Positions 13,979-22,650 of a stretch of 42,772 bases of DNA are shown here, piece by piece. Location: contig DFOA01000065.1 of NCBI GenBank assembly GCA_002381185.1, forward strand, positions 158,033-200,804. The letters run 5' to 3'. Every line of letters starts with the position of its first letter. Within the stretch, counting starts at the first letter, position 1. The notes below the pieces were generated by a model. The model saw only the letters and a list, made by a program, of their open reading frames with translations, did not search any database and had not been told where the DNA came from. The translations under genes were made by a program, and so were the position numbers. The DNA is from Firmicutes bacterium UBA3553 (lineage in GTDB: Bacteria; Bacillota; Clostridia; Tissierellales; Sedimentibacteraceae).

Positions 13979-15433
13979 ATGAGTAAAATTAAATATATAC
14001 AAGGATTATTGGAAGCTAAGCAGCTATCCTGTACAGAGCTGACAAAAAGATACCTGGACGGCATAGAAAAAGAAAAAGCATTAAATGCATATGTTAAAAT
14101 TACCGGAGAAGATGCATTGAAGACTGCAAAGATTGTTGACGAAAAAATTGCACGAAAAGAAAAGTTGATGATGCTGGAAGGTATTCCTATGTCACTGAAA
14201 GATAACATATCAACAAAGGGCATTGAAACTTCATGCTGTTCTAAGATACTTGAGGGTTATGTTCCGATTTATGATGCAACAGTATGGAGTATATTAAAAA
14301 ATCAAAATGCGGTACTGCTTGGTAAAACAAACATGGATGAGTTTGCTATGGGTTCATCCTGTGAAACATCATGTTTTGGCGGAGCATTGAATCCTCACAG
14401 CAAAATCCATGTTGCGGGAGGAAGCTCGGGAGGTGCAGCTTCATCTGTTTCCGGAAATATTGCGGTATATGGGCTAGGTTCAGATACAGGAGGTTCCATA
14501 AGGCAGCCCGCAAGCTTTTGCGGTCTGGTGGGATTAAAGCCCACATACGGCACCGTTTCAAGATACGGACTCATCGCTTACGCTTCGAGCCTGGATCAAA
14601 TAGGACCTGTTGCTTCAAGCGTAGAGGATGCGGCAATTATTTATGACGCTATATCGTTTTATGACAGCAAAGATGCTACATCTCAAGGAAGCAAGGCAAA
14701 GACGGCTGATAAATTGAACGACAGCATTAAAGGTATGAAGATAGGCATTGCCAAGGAATATTTTGAAGGAATAAGAGAAGATATTAAAAAGTCAATGGAA
14801 GAAGCCATAGTGGTATATGAGGATTTAGGGGCTGAAATAGTATATTTCAATTTGCCTCAAATAAAGTACTCTCTGCCTGTTTATTATATAATCGCATGCG
14901 CTGAAGCTTCATCAAATTTAGGACGGTACGACGGTATACGCTATGGCCACAGAACCTCAGTATACAGCGATATTAACGACATGATATGCAAAACAAGAAG
15001 CGAAGGCTTCGGAAAAGAAGTTCAAAGAAGAATCATGCTTGGAACCTATGTACTAAGCGCCGGATATTATGATGCTTATTACAAAAAGGCACAGAAACTC
15101 CGGGGATCAATTGTAAAAGCCTTTAACAGAGCATTTGAATCCTGCGATGTTATATTGGCACCGACAGTTCCTACCACAGCATTTGAGCTGAATTTTACAT
15201 TAAAGGACCCTATTGAAACATATTTGACTGACATATGTACTGTGCCTGTTAATATTGCGGGACTTCCGGCCATTTCGGTGCCCTGCGGATTTGATGAAAA
15301 GGGCTTGCCCATAGGTATGCAGTTGATAGGGAACAGCTTTGATGATGCCAAAATACTAAATGCCGCATATCAATATGAGCAGCAAATGAAAGATAAAATA
15401 TACAAACAATCAGAGATGGGGGTGATACTATGA
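13979..15433 (+). CDS. gatA: GatA subunit, glutaminase of the tRNA amidotransferase
   Basis: A 484-residue amidase-signature enzyme that releases ammonia from glutamine (or asparagine) for the GatB site. The catalytic triad is visible: Lys74 in GIPMSLKDN, cis-Ser149 in AGGSSGGAAS and nucleophile Ser173 in DTGGSIRQPAS. The 75- and 24-residue spacings agree with characterised GatA. Ribosome site GGGGGCGAAATGC precedes ATG 13979. Its last 4 nt overlap gatB, suggesting translational coupling. Confidence 0.97.
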   Translation: MSKIKYIQGLLEAKQLSCTELTKRYLDGIEKEKALNAYVKITGEDALKTAKIVDEKIARKEKLMMLEGIPMSLKDNISTKGIETSCCSKILEGYVPIYDATVWSILKNQNAVLLGKTNMDEFAMGSSCETSCFGGALNPHSKIHVAGGSSGGAASSVSGNIAVYGLGSDTGGSIRQPASFCGLVGLKPTYGTVSRYGLIAYASSLDQIGPVASSVEDAAIIYDAISFYDSKDATSQGSKAKTADKLNDSIKGMKIGIAKEYFEGIREDIKKSMEEAIVVYEDLGAEIVYFNLPQIKYSLPVYYIIACAEASSNLGRYDGIRYGHRTSVYSDINDMICKTRSEGFGKEVQRRIMLGTYVLSAGYYDAYYKKAQKLRGSIVKAFNRAFESCDVILAPTVPTTAFELNFTLKDPIETYLTDICTVPVNIAGLPAISVPCGFDEKGLPIGMQLIGNSFDDAKILNAAYQYEQQMKDKIYKQSEMGVIL

Positions 15434-16860
15434 GCTGGGAAATGGTTGCGGGACTTGAAACACATGTGGAGCTTTCAACAAAGACAAAAATATTCTGCCA
15501 ATGCACAACAGAGTTCGGAGGAGAACCTAACACGCACTGCTGTCCTGTTTGTATAGGCCTTCCGGGAACCTTGCCTAAATTAAACAAAAGAGTTGTTGAG
15601 TATGCAGTCAGAGCAGGTTTGGCCACAAACTGCAAAATCAGAAATATTTCCAAAATGGACCGCAAAAATTACGTGTATCCCGACCTCCCAAAGGCTTACC
15701 AGATATCACAATATGATAAGCCCCTTTGCGAGCACGGCTTCATAACACTGTCTTCAGGGAAAAATATCAATATTACGCGTATACACATTGAAGAAGATGC
15801 AGGAAAGCTTATTCATGACAGAGGAGACATATATATTGACTACAACCGTGGAGGAGTGCCTTTAATAGAAATAGTGTCTGAACCTGATATAAGAAGTATT
15901 GATGAAGCGGTGGAATATATCGAGAAGTTGAGACTGATTATGAAATATATAGGTGTATCAGATGTTAAAATGCAGGAAGGTTCCTTAAGGTGTGATGTAA
16001 ATATTTCGGTCAGAAAAAAAGGAGAAAAAGCTCTTGGAACAAGGACAGAAATAAAAAACATGAACTCTCTGAACTTTATTGCAAAGGCAATGGAATATGA
16101 ATTCAACAGGCAGATTGAAATGCTTGAAAGCGGCGGGGAAATAGAGCAGGAGACAAGGCGCTACAATTCAGATTTGAATATTACCGAAAGCATGAGGGGA
16201 AAAGAGGATGCGGACGATTACAGATATTTCAGAGAACCGGATTTAGTTACCATTTCAATATCAGAAGAAGAAATCAATAAATATAAAAATGAGCTTCCCG
16301 AGCTGCCGGATGAAAAATTAAACAGGTTTGTAAATGAATTAGGACTGCCTGAAGCAGATGCCGAGCTTTTGATTAAGTATAAAAAAATAGCGGAATATTT
16401 TGAAAAGTCTTGTAAAGATGTTGAGAACAAAAAATTGCCTGCAAATTATATTTTAGGTCAAATATTCAGAAGATTATCAACTGATGGCGAAAAAGAAGAA
16501 TGCAGAATTACAATTCCCCCTGAATATTTAAATGAGCTTGCGATATTGACAGAGAAGAAAAAAATCAATTCCAATATGGCCAGAAACACCCTTGAACAAA
16601 TGCTGGATACAGGAAAACCGGCTTCGGAATTCATATCTGAAAAGGATATGGAGGGAATTGCGGAGGATGTTTTAAGAAGTATTTGTGAAAAAGCGGTGGA
16701 AGCAAACGAAAACGCAGTTATTCAATATTTAGCCGGTAAGGAAAAAGCTTTTGCCGCCATTATAGGATTTATAATGAAAGAAACAAAAGGAAAAGCAGAT
16801 GCTGTTCTGGCTGCAGAAATAGTCAGACAGTTGATTGGCGATGGAGAAGCAATTGAATAG
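15430..16860 (+). CDS. gatB: GatB subunit, tRNA-binding kinase/amidating subunit
   Basis: A 476-residue protein that activates Asp-tRNA-Asn or Glu-tRNA-Gln with ATP and amidates it. The zinc-binding cysteines are present (FCQC and THCCPVC near residues 20-45), as is the conserved DRKNYVYPDLPKAYQISQYD (residues 77-96). A helical and YqeY-like tail domain begins at about 325. All active-site motifs appear intact. It overlaps gatA by ATGA. It ends 18 bp before a hairpin shared with the convergent ANTAR gene. Confidence 0.97.
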   Translation: MSWEMVAGLETHVELSTKTKIFCQCTTEFGGEPNTHCCPVCIGLPGTLPKLNKRVVEYAVRAGLATNCKIRNISKMDRKNYVYPDLPKAYQISQYDKPLCEHGFITLSSGKNINITRIHIEEDAGKLIHDRGDIYIDYNRGGVPLIEIVSEPDIRSIDEAVEYIEKLRLIMKYIGVSDVKMQEGSLRCDVNISVRKKGEKALGTRTEIKNMNSLNFIAKAMEYEFNRQIEMLESGGEIEQETRRYNSDLNITESMRGKEDADDYRYFREPDLVTISISEEEINKYKNELPELPDEKLNRFVNELGLPEADAELLIKYKKIAEYFEKSCKDVENKKLPANYILGQIFRRLSTDGEKEECRITIPPEYLNELAILTEKKKINSNMARNTLEQMLDTGKPASEFISEKDMEGIAEDVLRSICEKAVEANENAVIQYLAGKEKAFAAIIGFIMKETKGKADAVLAAEIVRQLIGDGEAIE

Positions 16861-16884
16861 CGATTGATTAGCAATAGATTGAGC
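16859..16884 (+). repeat. Dispersed 26-nt repeat, copy 1
   Basis: A 26-nt stretch, AGCGATTGATTAGC followed by AATAGATTGAGC, spans the gatB stop. The minus strand at 41482-41458 carries nearly the same sequence (one substitution in the middle, and CGAGC for TTGAGC). Both copies lie at gene ends beside a terminator hairpin. Confidence 0.55.
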
Positions 16885-16917
16885 AGCAGCATTTCTGCTG
16901 CTCTTGCTGATTCTTTA
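16881..16917. terminator. Hairpin between convergent gatB and ANTAR gene
   Basis: GAGCAGCAG (16881-16889), loop CATTT, CTGCTGCTC (16895-16903). A weak T-rich tract follows on the plus side (TTGCTGATTCTTT). Confidence 0.7.
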
Positions 16918-17487
16918 TCAATCTTCGTAGGTTTTTAATATATTTTGGGCTATTTCCTGCCTTGTGGTACGCATGTCCATAGCTTGCTTTTCAATATAGC
17001 GGTGAGCCTGATTCTCGGTCATGCCAAGATATTGAATAAGTACACATTTGGCTCTTGTAACAAGTCTTATCTCTTCTATTTTTTGGTGTAAAGAAATATT
17101 TTCGCTTTTCAAGCCCAATATTCTGTTTTTAGATGCCAGGGCTAATTTTTGTGCCTGTATGAAAACTTGTCTAATAATTGGTTTAGATACAGTAAGTACA
17201 CCAAAGTTTTCAACCTTGGCTGATATATCGTCCGCCATTTCGTTCTTAACGATGAGTATAACCCCTGAAGCACTGATTTCAGTAATAGTGACTGCGAGAT
17301 CATCCCCGAACTCATCAGAAAGAGGAGTATTAATAACTACTAAATCATAATCCGCAGCATTTATCAGACGCCTTGCCTCTGTGCTGCTTTTAACGGAAAC
17401 TATCTGAGTTTTAGCATCAGAGTTCAAAAGCTGTGTTATAAGTTCTATGCCCTTATCAGAACCTGAAACAATAAGTGCACCATTCAT
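16918..17487 (-). CDS. ANTAR-domain RNA-binding antiterminator with pseudo-receiver (NitR-like)
   Basis: A 189-residue protein with an N-terminal CheY-like fold (about 1-115) and a C-terminal ANTAR domain (about 125-185, including TRAKCVLIQYLGMTENQAH). ANTAR proteins bind tandem hairpins in mRNA leaders and prevent termination. The receiver appears inactive. The usual DLVLLD phosphoacceptor segment reads DLVVINTPL with Asn for Asp, and the N-terminal acidic pair is absent (LIVSGSD), though a Lys in TVSKPI remains. ATG 17487 is chosen because GAGGTGGTGATT precedes it; the upstream ATG at 17517 has none. It lies 57 bp after glnA on the same strand, so it is probably cotranscribed. Clostridial glnA-nitR pairs are known and control nitrogen genes. 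Confidence 0.88.
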   Translation of the reverse strand: MNGALIVSGSDKGIELITQLLNSDAKTQIVSVKSSTEARRLINAADYDLVVINTPLSDEFGDDLAVTITEISASGVILIVKNEMADDISAKVENFGVLTVSKPIIRQVFIQAQKLALASKNRILGLKSENISLHQKIEEIRLVTRAKCVLIQYLGMTENQAHRYIEKQAMDMRTTRQEIAQNILKTYED

Positions 17488-17544
17488 GAAATCACCACCT
17501 CTCACATATTTTGTCATCTGCCGCGAACAGATATGATTCCGGCA

Positions 17545-18864
17545 TCATATTTTATAAAAGTAAGTTCTGTGTTCAAATTCTTCCTTGTTTTCAGCCAGCT
17601 CATACTGTATGCATTCATCTGTTTTGGCAGAAAAGAATTTTTTTAAGGTTTTTTGGGGAAGGTATCTTGCCACAAAATTGCTGCCCATAGCACATTCAAT
17701 CGCTTTTTTAAGTGAATCTGGAATTGTTTCATAATTTTTCAATATTTCTTCATCAGCCTCATACAAATTTATATTTAGAGGTTCCATAAGTTTCATTTTG
17801 TTTTTGATTCCTTCTAATCCAGCATAAATTAACAAGGCAAATGAATAATATGGATTGCAGCTTGGGTCGGAAGAACGAAGCTCCATTCTTGAATAAATTC
17901 CGTCAGCCGCAGGTATTCTTATAAGCTGTGATCGGTTTTGATATGACCAGGTTACAAACTTGGGAGCAGAATGCATTCCAAAGCGGTGGTAAGAATTTGT
18001 AAGAGGATTTAAAAATACTGTGATTTCTTTTATTTTGTTCAATATTCCGGCAATAAAGCTTTCAGCTTCTTCATAATGATTGCATTTGACTTTGTCAAAT
18101 AAATTCATGTTGTTTTTCGACAGGGAAATGTTGATATGCAGACCGCTTCCGCTGAAATCTTTCAAAGGCTTAGGCATAAAAGATGCATACAGTCCGTTTA
18201 AATGTGCAATTGTCTTTACCGCAGATTTAAATGTAACAAGATTGTCTGCGGCAGACATGGCATCACTGTATTTAAAATCTATTTCATTTTGGCCGGGACC
18301 CTGTTCATGATGTGAGCATTCAGGCAGAATTCCCATTTGCTCCAAAGTCAGGCTTATATCCCTTCTTACATTTTCCCCCCTGTCAAGAGGTGCCAAATCA
18401 AAATAGCCTGCATTGTCGTGAGGAATTTTAGTGGGATATCCCTTTTCATCTTCTTCAAATAAATAAAATTCGCATTCAGGGCCGATTTCAATTTTGTAAC
18501 CCATATTTAGGGCAGCATCCACAGCTTTTTTAAGTATCGCTCTTCCATCACCTTCAAATGCAGAACCGTCGGGATATTTTATGTCGCAGTAAAAACGAAC
18601 TACTCTTCCCTGCTGCGGTCTCCAGGGCAGTATGGATAATGTTGACGGGTCAGGATATAAAAACAAATCAGATTCTTCTATGTTTAAAAATCCTTTGATT
18701 GAAGAAGCATCAAAGGAAATCCCGCTTTTAAATGCACGGGGAAGCTCCTCCGACAAAATTGAAATATTTTTTACGGTTCCGAATATATCACAAAAAGACA
18801 GACGTACAAACTTAACATCATTGTCATTAACAAACTGCAAAACTTCATCCATCGTATATTTCAT
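17545..18864 (-). CDS. glnA: Glutamine synthetase type I (GSI-alpha-like)
   Basis: A 439-residue dodecameric-type GS that makes glutamine from glutamate, ammonia and ATP. Active-site motifs are intact: FDASSIKGF (latch Asp), GPECEFYLF (metal Glu pair), HHEQGPGQNEIDFKY (two metal Glu), GSGLHINIS (His), NRSQLIRIP (two Arg) and RMELRSSDPSCNPY. The length, and the lack of the roughly 25-residue insertion of beta-type enzymes, fit the Gram-positive alpha class. AGGTGG precedes ATG 18864 on the minus strand. It is followed by the ANTAR gene and divergent from GSIII over a 184-bp gap. TATAAT on the minus strand (18898-18893) has no good -35, suggesting an activated promoter. Confidence 0.96.
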   Translation of the reverse strand: MKYTMDEVLQFVNDNDVKFVRLSFCDIFGTVKNISILSEELPRAFKSGISFDASSIKGFLNIEESDLFLYPDPSTLSILPWRPQQGRVVRFYCDIKYPDGSAFEGDGRAILKKAVDAALNMGYKIEIGPECEFYLFEEDEKGYPTKIPHDNAGYFDLAPLDRGENVRRDISLTLEQMGILPECSHHEQGPGQNEIDFKYSDAMSAADNLVTFKSAVKTIAHLNGLYASFMPKPLKDFSGSGLHINISLSKNNMNLFDKVKCNHYEEAESFIAGILNKIKEITVFLNPLTNSYHRFGMHSAPKFVTWSYQNRSQLIRIPAADGIYSRMELRSSDPSCNPYYSFALLIYAGLEGIKNKMKLMEPLNINLYEADEEILKNYETIPDSLKKAIECAMGSNFVARYLPQKTLKKFFSAKTDECIQYELAENKEEFEHRTYFYKI

Positions 18865-18948
18865 ATTCCACCTCCGAATTTACATTTTTATCATTATACA
18901 TCATAGACAGGTATAAAAAAATAAAAAAATAAAATTATTAAAATATAA

Positions 18949-18977
18949 TTGACAAAGATAATGAGGATGTATATAAT
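18949..18977 (+). promoter_or_regulatory. Consensus sigma-A promoter of GSIII
   Basis: TTGACA (18949-18954), 17-bp spacer, TATAAT (18972-18977), a full consensus match. Transcription should start near 18984, just 14 nt before the leader hairpin. Confidence 0.85.
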
Positions 18978-18997
18978 GCTAACATAAAACAGCAAAG

Positions 18998-19031
18998 GCG
19001 CTGTAGGTTTAAGGACCTACAGCGCTTTTTT
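18998..19031 (+). terminator. Leader terminator hairpin immediately upstream of GSIII
   Basis: GCGCTGTAGGT (18998-19008), 6-nt loop TTAAGG, ACCTACAGCGC (19015-19025), then TTTTTT. It lies between a consensus promoter and the GSIII ribosome site (ACAGGAGG, 19036-19043), so the gene can only be read if termination is bypassed. Confidence 0.88.
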
Positions 19032-19048
19032 GCGTACAGGAGGTTATT

Positions 19049-21139
19049 ATGAGTTATGTATCTGAGATTTTTGGAAGTATGGTATTTAATGATGAAACAA
19101 TGAAGGAACGTCTGCCGAAAGAAACGTATGGGGCACTTAGGAATACCATTCAAAACGGCGAAAGACTGGAGCTGAATGTTGCCAACGTAGTTGCCAATGC
19201 AATGAAGGACTGGGCTGTAGAAAAAGGAGCTACACATTTTACACATTGGTTTCAGCCAATGACCGGTATAACAGCAGAAAAACATGACAGTTTTATTTCT
19301 TCAACTGCTGACGGAAAAGTAATAATGGAGTTTTCAGGCAAAGAATTAATTAAGGGGGAGCCTGATGCTTCAAGTTTTCCTTCAGGAGGACTTCGGTCTA
19401 CATTTGAAGCACGAGGATATACAGCATGGGACCCGACTTCATACGCATTCATAAAGGATGCTGTTCTCTGTATACCAACAGCATTTTGTTCATATGGAGG
19501 AGAAGTTCTTGACAAGAAGACACCTTTGTTAAGATCAATGGAAGCCCTGAATGTTCAAGCACTGAGAATTTTAAAGGTATTTGGAGACACAGAAACAAAA
19601 CGAGTTATAACAACGGTGGGGCCGGAACAGGAGTACTTTTTAATTGATACGGAATTATTCAAAAAGAGAAAAGATTTAGTTTATACAGGAAGAACATTGT
19701 TTGGAGCAAGGCCGCCAAAGGGGCAGGAATTGGAGGACCACTATTTCGGGGCAATAAAGCCGAGAGTTGCGGAATTTATGAAGGATTTGAACGAAGAGCT
19801 GTGGAAACTTGGAATATCCGCCAAGACAGAACATAATGAAGTTGCTCCGGCTCAGCATGAGCTTGCACCAATATTCACCAACACAAATATTGCCTGCGAC
19901 CACAATCAGCTGACAATGGAATTGATGAAAAAGATTGCTTTGAAGCATGGCCTGACATGTCTTTTGCATGAAAAGCCATTTGCAGGCATCAACGGCAGCG
20001 GTAAGCATAACAACTGGTCAATTTCAACGAATAACGGAGTGAATTTATTGGAGCCGGGAATTTCTCCGCAGGATAACGCAAGGTTTTTATTGTTTCTGTG
20101 CGGCGTATTAAAAGCGGTTGATGAATATCAGGATTTGCTGAAGGTATCGGTTTCGACGGCGGGAAATGATCACAGATTGGGCGGCAATGAGGCTCCGCCT
20201 GCGATAATATCGGTATTTCTGGGTGATGAATTGACAGCGGTGTTAAAGTCAATTGAAGGAGGCAGTGAATACGATAAAAAGTACAAGAGGGAAATGGCTG
20301 TCGGAGTTGATGCCATTCCGGTATTTCCTAAAGACACTACAGACAGAAATCGTACATCACCATTTGCATTCACAGGCAACAAATTCGAATTCAGAATGGT
20401 TGGTTCAAAGCTTTCAATAGCCGGTCCCAACATGGTTCTGAACACAATTGTCGCCGAGGAATTGTCACAATTTGCAGACGCCCTGGAAAAGGCAGACAAT
20501 TTCAGCGAGGCGTTAAACACCTTGCTGAAAGATACTATTAAAAATCACAAAAGAATCATCTTCAACGGAAACAACTATACTGACAAATGGGTTGAAGAAG
20601 CAGAAAAAAGAGGACTGTTGAACTTAAAATCAACACCGGAATCACTGCCGTACTTCGTTACTGAGAAAAGTATTAAATTGTTCGAGAAGTTTAACATATT
20701 ATCTCAAAAAGAAATTTATTCAAGAACTGAAATAGTGCTGGATGAATACAGCAAGGAATTAAGCATTGAAGCTCTGACATTCATTGACATTGCAAAAAGA
20801 GACATAATTCCGTCAGTAGCCGCATATATTAAAGAATTAAGCGATACAGCAAATTCTAAAAGAGTATTTCTGCCGGACGCCGACTGTGAAACAGAAAGAG
20901 TATTGGTATCAAAATTATCTTTGCTTATGAGCTCATTGTACAATAAAACTGAATTGCTTGAAAAAAGGATGATTGAGATTAAGAACTTCATCAGCTCTGT
21001 TGAACGTGCAGATTTCAGCAGAAGCCACATATTCTCTGCAATGCAGGAATTAAGAGCGGTAGTTGACGAGATTGAAACAAATATGTCTAAAAAGCATTGG
21101 CCATTTCCCACATACGGTGAACTTTTATTCAGCGTATAA
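19049..21139 (+). CDS. glnN: Glutamine synthetase type III (GlnN)
   Basis: A 696-residue GSIII, the large hexameric-pair glutamine synthetase of Bacteroidetes, cyanobacteria and some clostridia. It starts with the family's own N-terminal domain (HFTHWFQPMTGITAEKHDSF). Later come VGPEQEYFLID, AKTEHNEVAPAQHELAP (metal Glu), FAGINGSGKHNNWSIST (substrate His), DRNRTSPFAFTG and FEFRMVGS. All key motifs are present. ATG 19049 follows ACAGGAGG by 5 nt. It is divergent from glnA-ANTAR, with a strong promoter and a conditional terminator in the leader, so transcription is probably controlled after initiation. A terminator follows at 21182. Confidence 0.96.
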   Translation: MSYVSEIFGSMVFNDETMKERLPKETYGALRNTIQNGERLELNVANVVANAMKDWAVEKGATHFTHWFQPMTGITAEKHDSFISSTADGKVIMEFSGKELIKGEPDASSFPSGGLRSTFEARGYTAWDPTSYAFIKDAVLCIPTAFCSYGGEVLDKKTPLLRSMEALNVQALRILKVFGDTETKRVITTVGPEQEYFLIDTELFKKRKDLVYTGRTLFGARPPKGQELEDHYFGAIKPRVAEFMKDLNEELWKLGISAKTEHNEVAPAQHELAPIFTNTNIACDHNQLTMELMKKIALKHGLTCLLHEKPFAGINGSGKHNNWSISTNNGVNLLEPGISPQDNARFLLFLCGVLKAVDEYQDLLKVSVSTAGNDHRLGGNEAPPAIISVFLGDELTAVLKSIEGGSEYDKKYKREMAVGVDAIPVFPKDTTDRNRTSPFAFTGNKFEFRMVGSKLSIAGPNMVLNTIVAEELSQFADALEKADNFSEALNTLLKDTIKNHKRIIFNGNNYTDKWVEEAEKRGLLNLKSTPESLPYFVTEKSIKLFEKFNILSQKEIYSRTEIVLDEYSKELSIEALTFIDIAKRDIIPSVAAYIKELSDTANSKRVFLPDADCETERVLVSKLSLLMSSLYNKTELLEKRMIEIKNFISSVERADFSRSHIFSAMQELRAVVDEIETNMSKKHWPFPTYGELLFSV

Positions 21140-21181
21140 TATAATATATTGCCTATCCTCCTAAATAGGTTATTACGCAAA

Positions 21182-21211
21182 ACACATTGTACCGTGTACA
21201 GTGTGTTTTTT
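21182..21211 (+). terminator. Rho-independent terminator after GSIII
   Basis: ACACATTGTAC (21182-21192), loop CGT, GTACAGTGTGT (21196-21206) with one T-G pair, followed by six T. Confidence 0.88.
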
Positions 21212-21287
21212 CTTGAATGAGATTGTGATATTTAACAATTATACGGGTTATGCATATACTAATGAAAGAAAAGAAAGGAGAGAAATT

Positions 21288-22571
21288 ATGATAATTCATG
21301 TAGTTCAGCCAGGTGATACTATATATACAATTGCAAGACAATACAACACCTCGCCTCAAAAAATAATTACAGATAATGAGCTTCAAAATCCTAATGAACT
21401 TGTAGTTGGGCAGACACTTGTTATACTTGTTCCTGATCAGGTTCACACAGTACAGCCGGGAGATACCCTTGAAAACATCGCTCAAAGATATGGAACAACA
21501 GTTGTGGAGTTATTGCAGTACAATCCGCAGATAACACATGCCGATGCTATTTTCCCCGGTGAGCAGATAACGATAACACTTGCTCAAGAGAAAAGAGGGC
21601 CTATTTATGTTATCGGATATGCATATCCGCATATTGACAGAACGGTTCTCATGAAGACACTTCCTTATTTGACATATCTAACGCTTTTCACTTACGGAAT
21701 TACGCCAGAAGGAAATCTCATTGAAATAGATGATGAAGAATTAATCAGAATAGCAAGGGATTACGGGGTTGCCCCGCTCATGCTCATTTCTACATTGACC
21801 GAAGAAGGCACATTCAGTAATGAACTTGCACACACTATACTTAATGATCAGGATGTTCAAAATAACTTAATAGAAAATGTTGTGAGAACAATGAGAGAAA
21901 AACAATATTACGGACTTGACATAGACTTTGAATATGTGCTTCCGGAAGACAGGGAAAAATTTGTTGCTTTTGTGCAGAACATGACTAATAGACTGAATGA
22001 GGAAGGTTATACAGTATTGACGGCATTGGCACCTAAAACCTCAGCAGACCAGCCGGGGCTTTTATATGAGGCTCATGATTATCCGGCGCTGGGAGAAGCT
22101 TCTAACAGGGTTCTTCTTATGACTTACGAATGGGGTTACACATATGGACCTGCAATGGCAGTTGCTCCTGTCAACAGAGTAAGAGAAGTGTTGGATTATG
22201 CCGTTACAGAAATTCCGAGAGAAAAGATTTACATGGGTATTCCTAACTATGGCTATGATTTTATTTTGCCTTTTGTCCACGGTGTATCAAGAGCAGATTC
22301 TGTTTCAAACGTTGAAGCTGTGCAGCTGGCAGCAGAAGTCGGCGCACCTATTCAATATGATGAAGTGGCACAGGCGCCGTTTTTCACCTATTATGACGAT
22401 CAGGGAAGACAGCACCAGGTATGGTTTGAAGATGCAAGAAGCATAGAAGCAAAATTGGATTTATTCTCAGAATACGGTTTCGAAGGAGTCGGATACTGGA
22501 ATGTCATGAGATACTTCCCGCAAAACTGGCTTGTTCTAAGCTCACTTTATGACATAGCAAAACTATTGTAA
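21288..22571 (+). CDS. LysM-GH18 spore cortex/peptidoglycan N-acetylglucosaminidase (SleL/YaaH-like)
   Basis: A 427-residue protein with two LysM peptidoglycan-binding domains (about 2-47 and 51-97; each starts HxVQPGDT) followed by a GH18 hydrolase domain (about 105-427). The GH18 catalytic motif is YYGLDIDFEY, with acid residue Glu215. This layout is that of SleL/YaaH, which degrades modified spore cortex during germination. No signal peptide is present, as in SleL, which is made in the mother cell. ATG 21288 is chosen for AAGAAAGGAG 8 nt upstream; the in-frame extension to 21201 runs into the GSIII terminator. No recognisable sporulation sigma site was found. It supports a spore-forming host. 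Confidence 0.9.
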   Translation: MIIHVVQPGDTIYTIARQYNTSPQKIITDNELQNPNELVVGQTLVILVPDQVHTVQPGDTLENIAQRYGTTVVELLQYNPQITHADAIFPGEQITITLAQEKRGPIYVIGYAYPHIDRTVLMKTLPYLTYLTLFTYGITPEGNLIEIDDEELIRIARDYGVAPLMLISTLTEEGTFSNELAHTILNDQDVQNNLIENVVRTMREKQYYGLDIDFEYVLPEDREKFVAFVQNMTNRLNEEGYTVLTALAPKTSADQPGLLYEAHDYPALGEASNRVLLMTYEWGYTYGPAMAVAPVNRVREVLDYAVTEIPREKIYMGIPNYGYDFILPFVHGVSRADSVSNVEAVQLAAEVGAPIQYDEVAQAPFFTYYDDQGRQHQVWFEDARSIEAKLDLFSEYGFEGVGYWNVMRYFPQNWLVLSSLYDIAKLL

Positions 22572-22595
22572 TGAATGCTTGCCATAAAACTGTAA

Positions 22596-22627
22596 TGTTA
22601 CAAAAATATTGGCATATATATGTAACA
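22596..22627. repeat. Short inverted repeat upstream of 22651 gene
   Basis: TGTTACA (22596-22602) and TGTAACA (22621-22627) form a perfect 7-bp inverted repeat with an 18-nt centre. It could be an operator or the hairpin ending the SleL-like gene. Confidence 0.35.
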
Positions 22628-22650
22628 GGTATTTTTGTAGGAGGGAATTC

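Noticed and set aside
13654..14223. 189-codon minus-strand frame over gatC/gatA
   Set aside because: It lies wholly opposite well-supported gatC and gatA, is Ser/Phe/Ile-rich as expected of an antisense shadow, and has no ribosome site.
18984..19031. Classical two-hairpin ANTAR target upstream of GSIII
   Set aside because: Only one hairpin fits between the predicted start and the T-run, and its loop TTAAGG lacks the A1/G4 pattern. Kept only as a conditional terminator of unknown mechanism.
21227..21260. Sigma-E sporulation promoter before the SleL-like gene
   Set aside because: ATATT and CATATACT are present, but about 20 bp apart instead of about 14.
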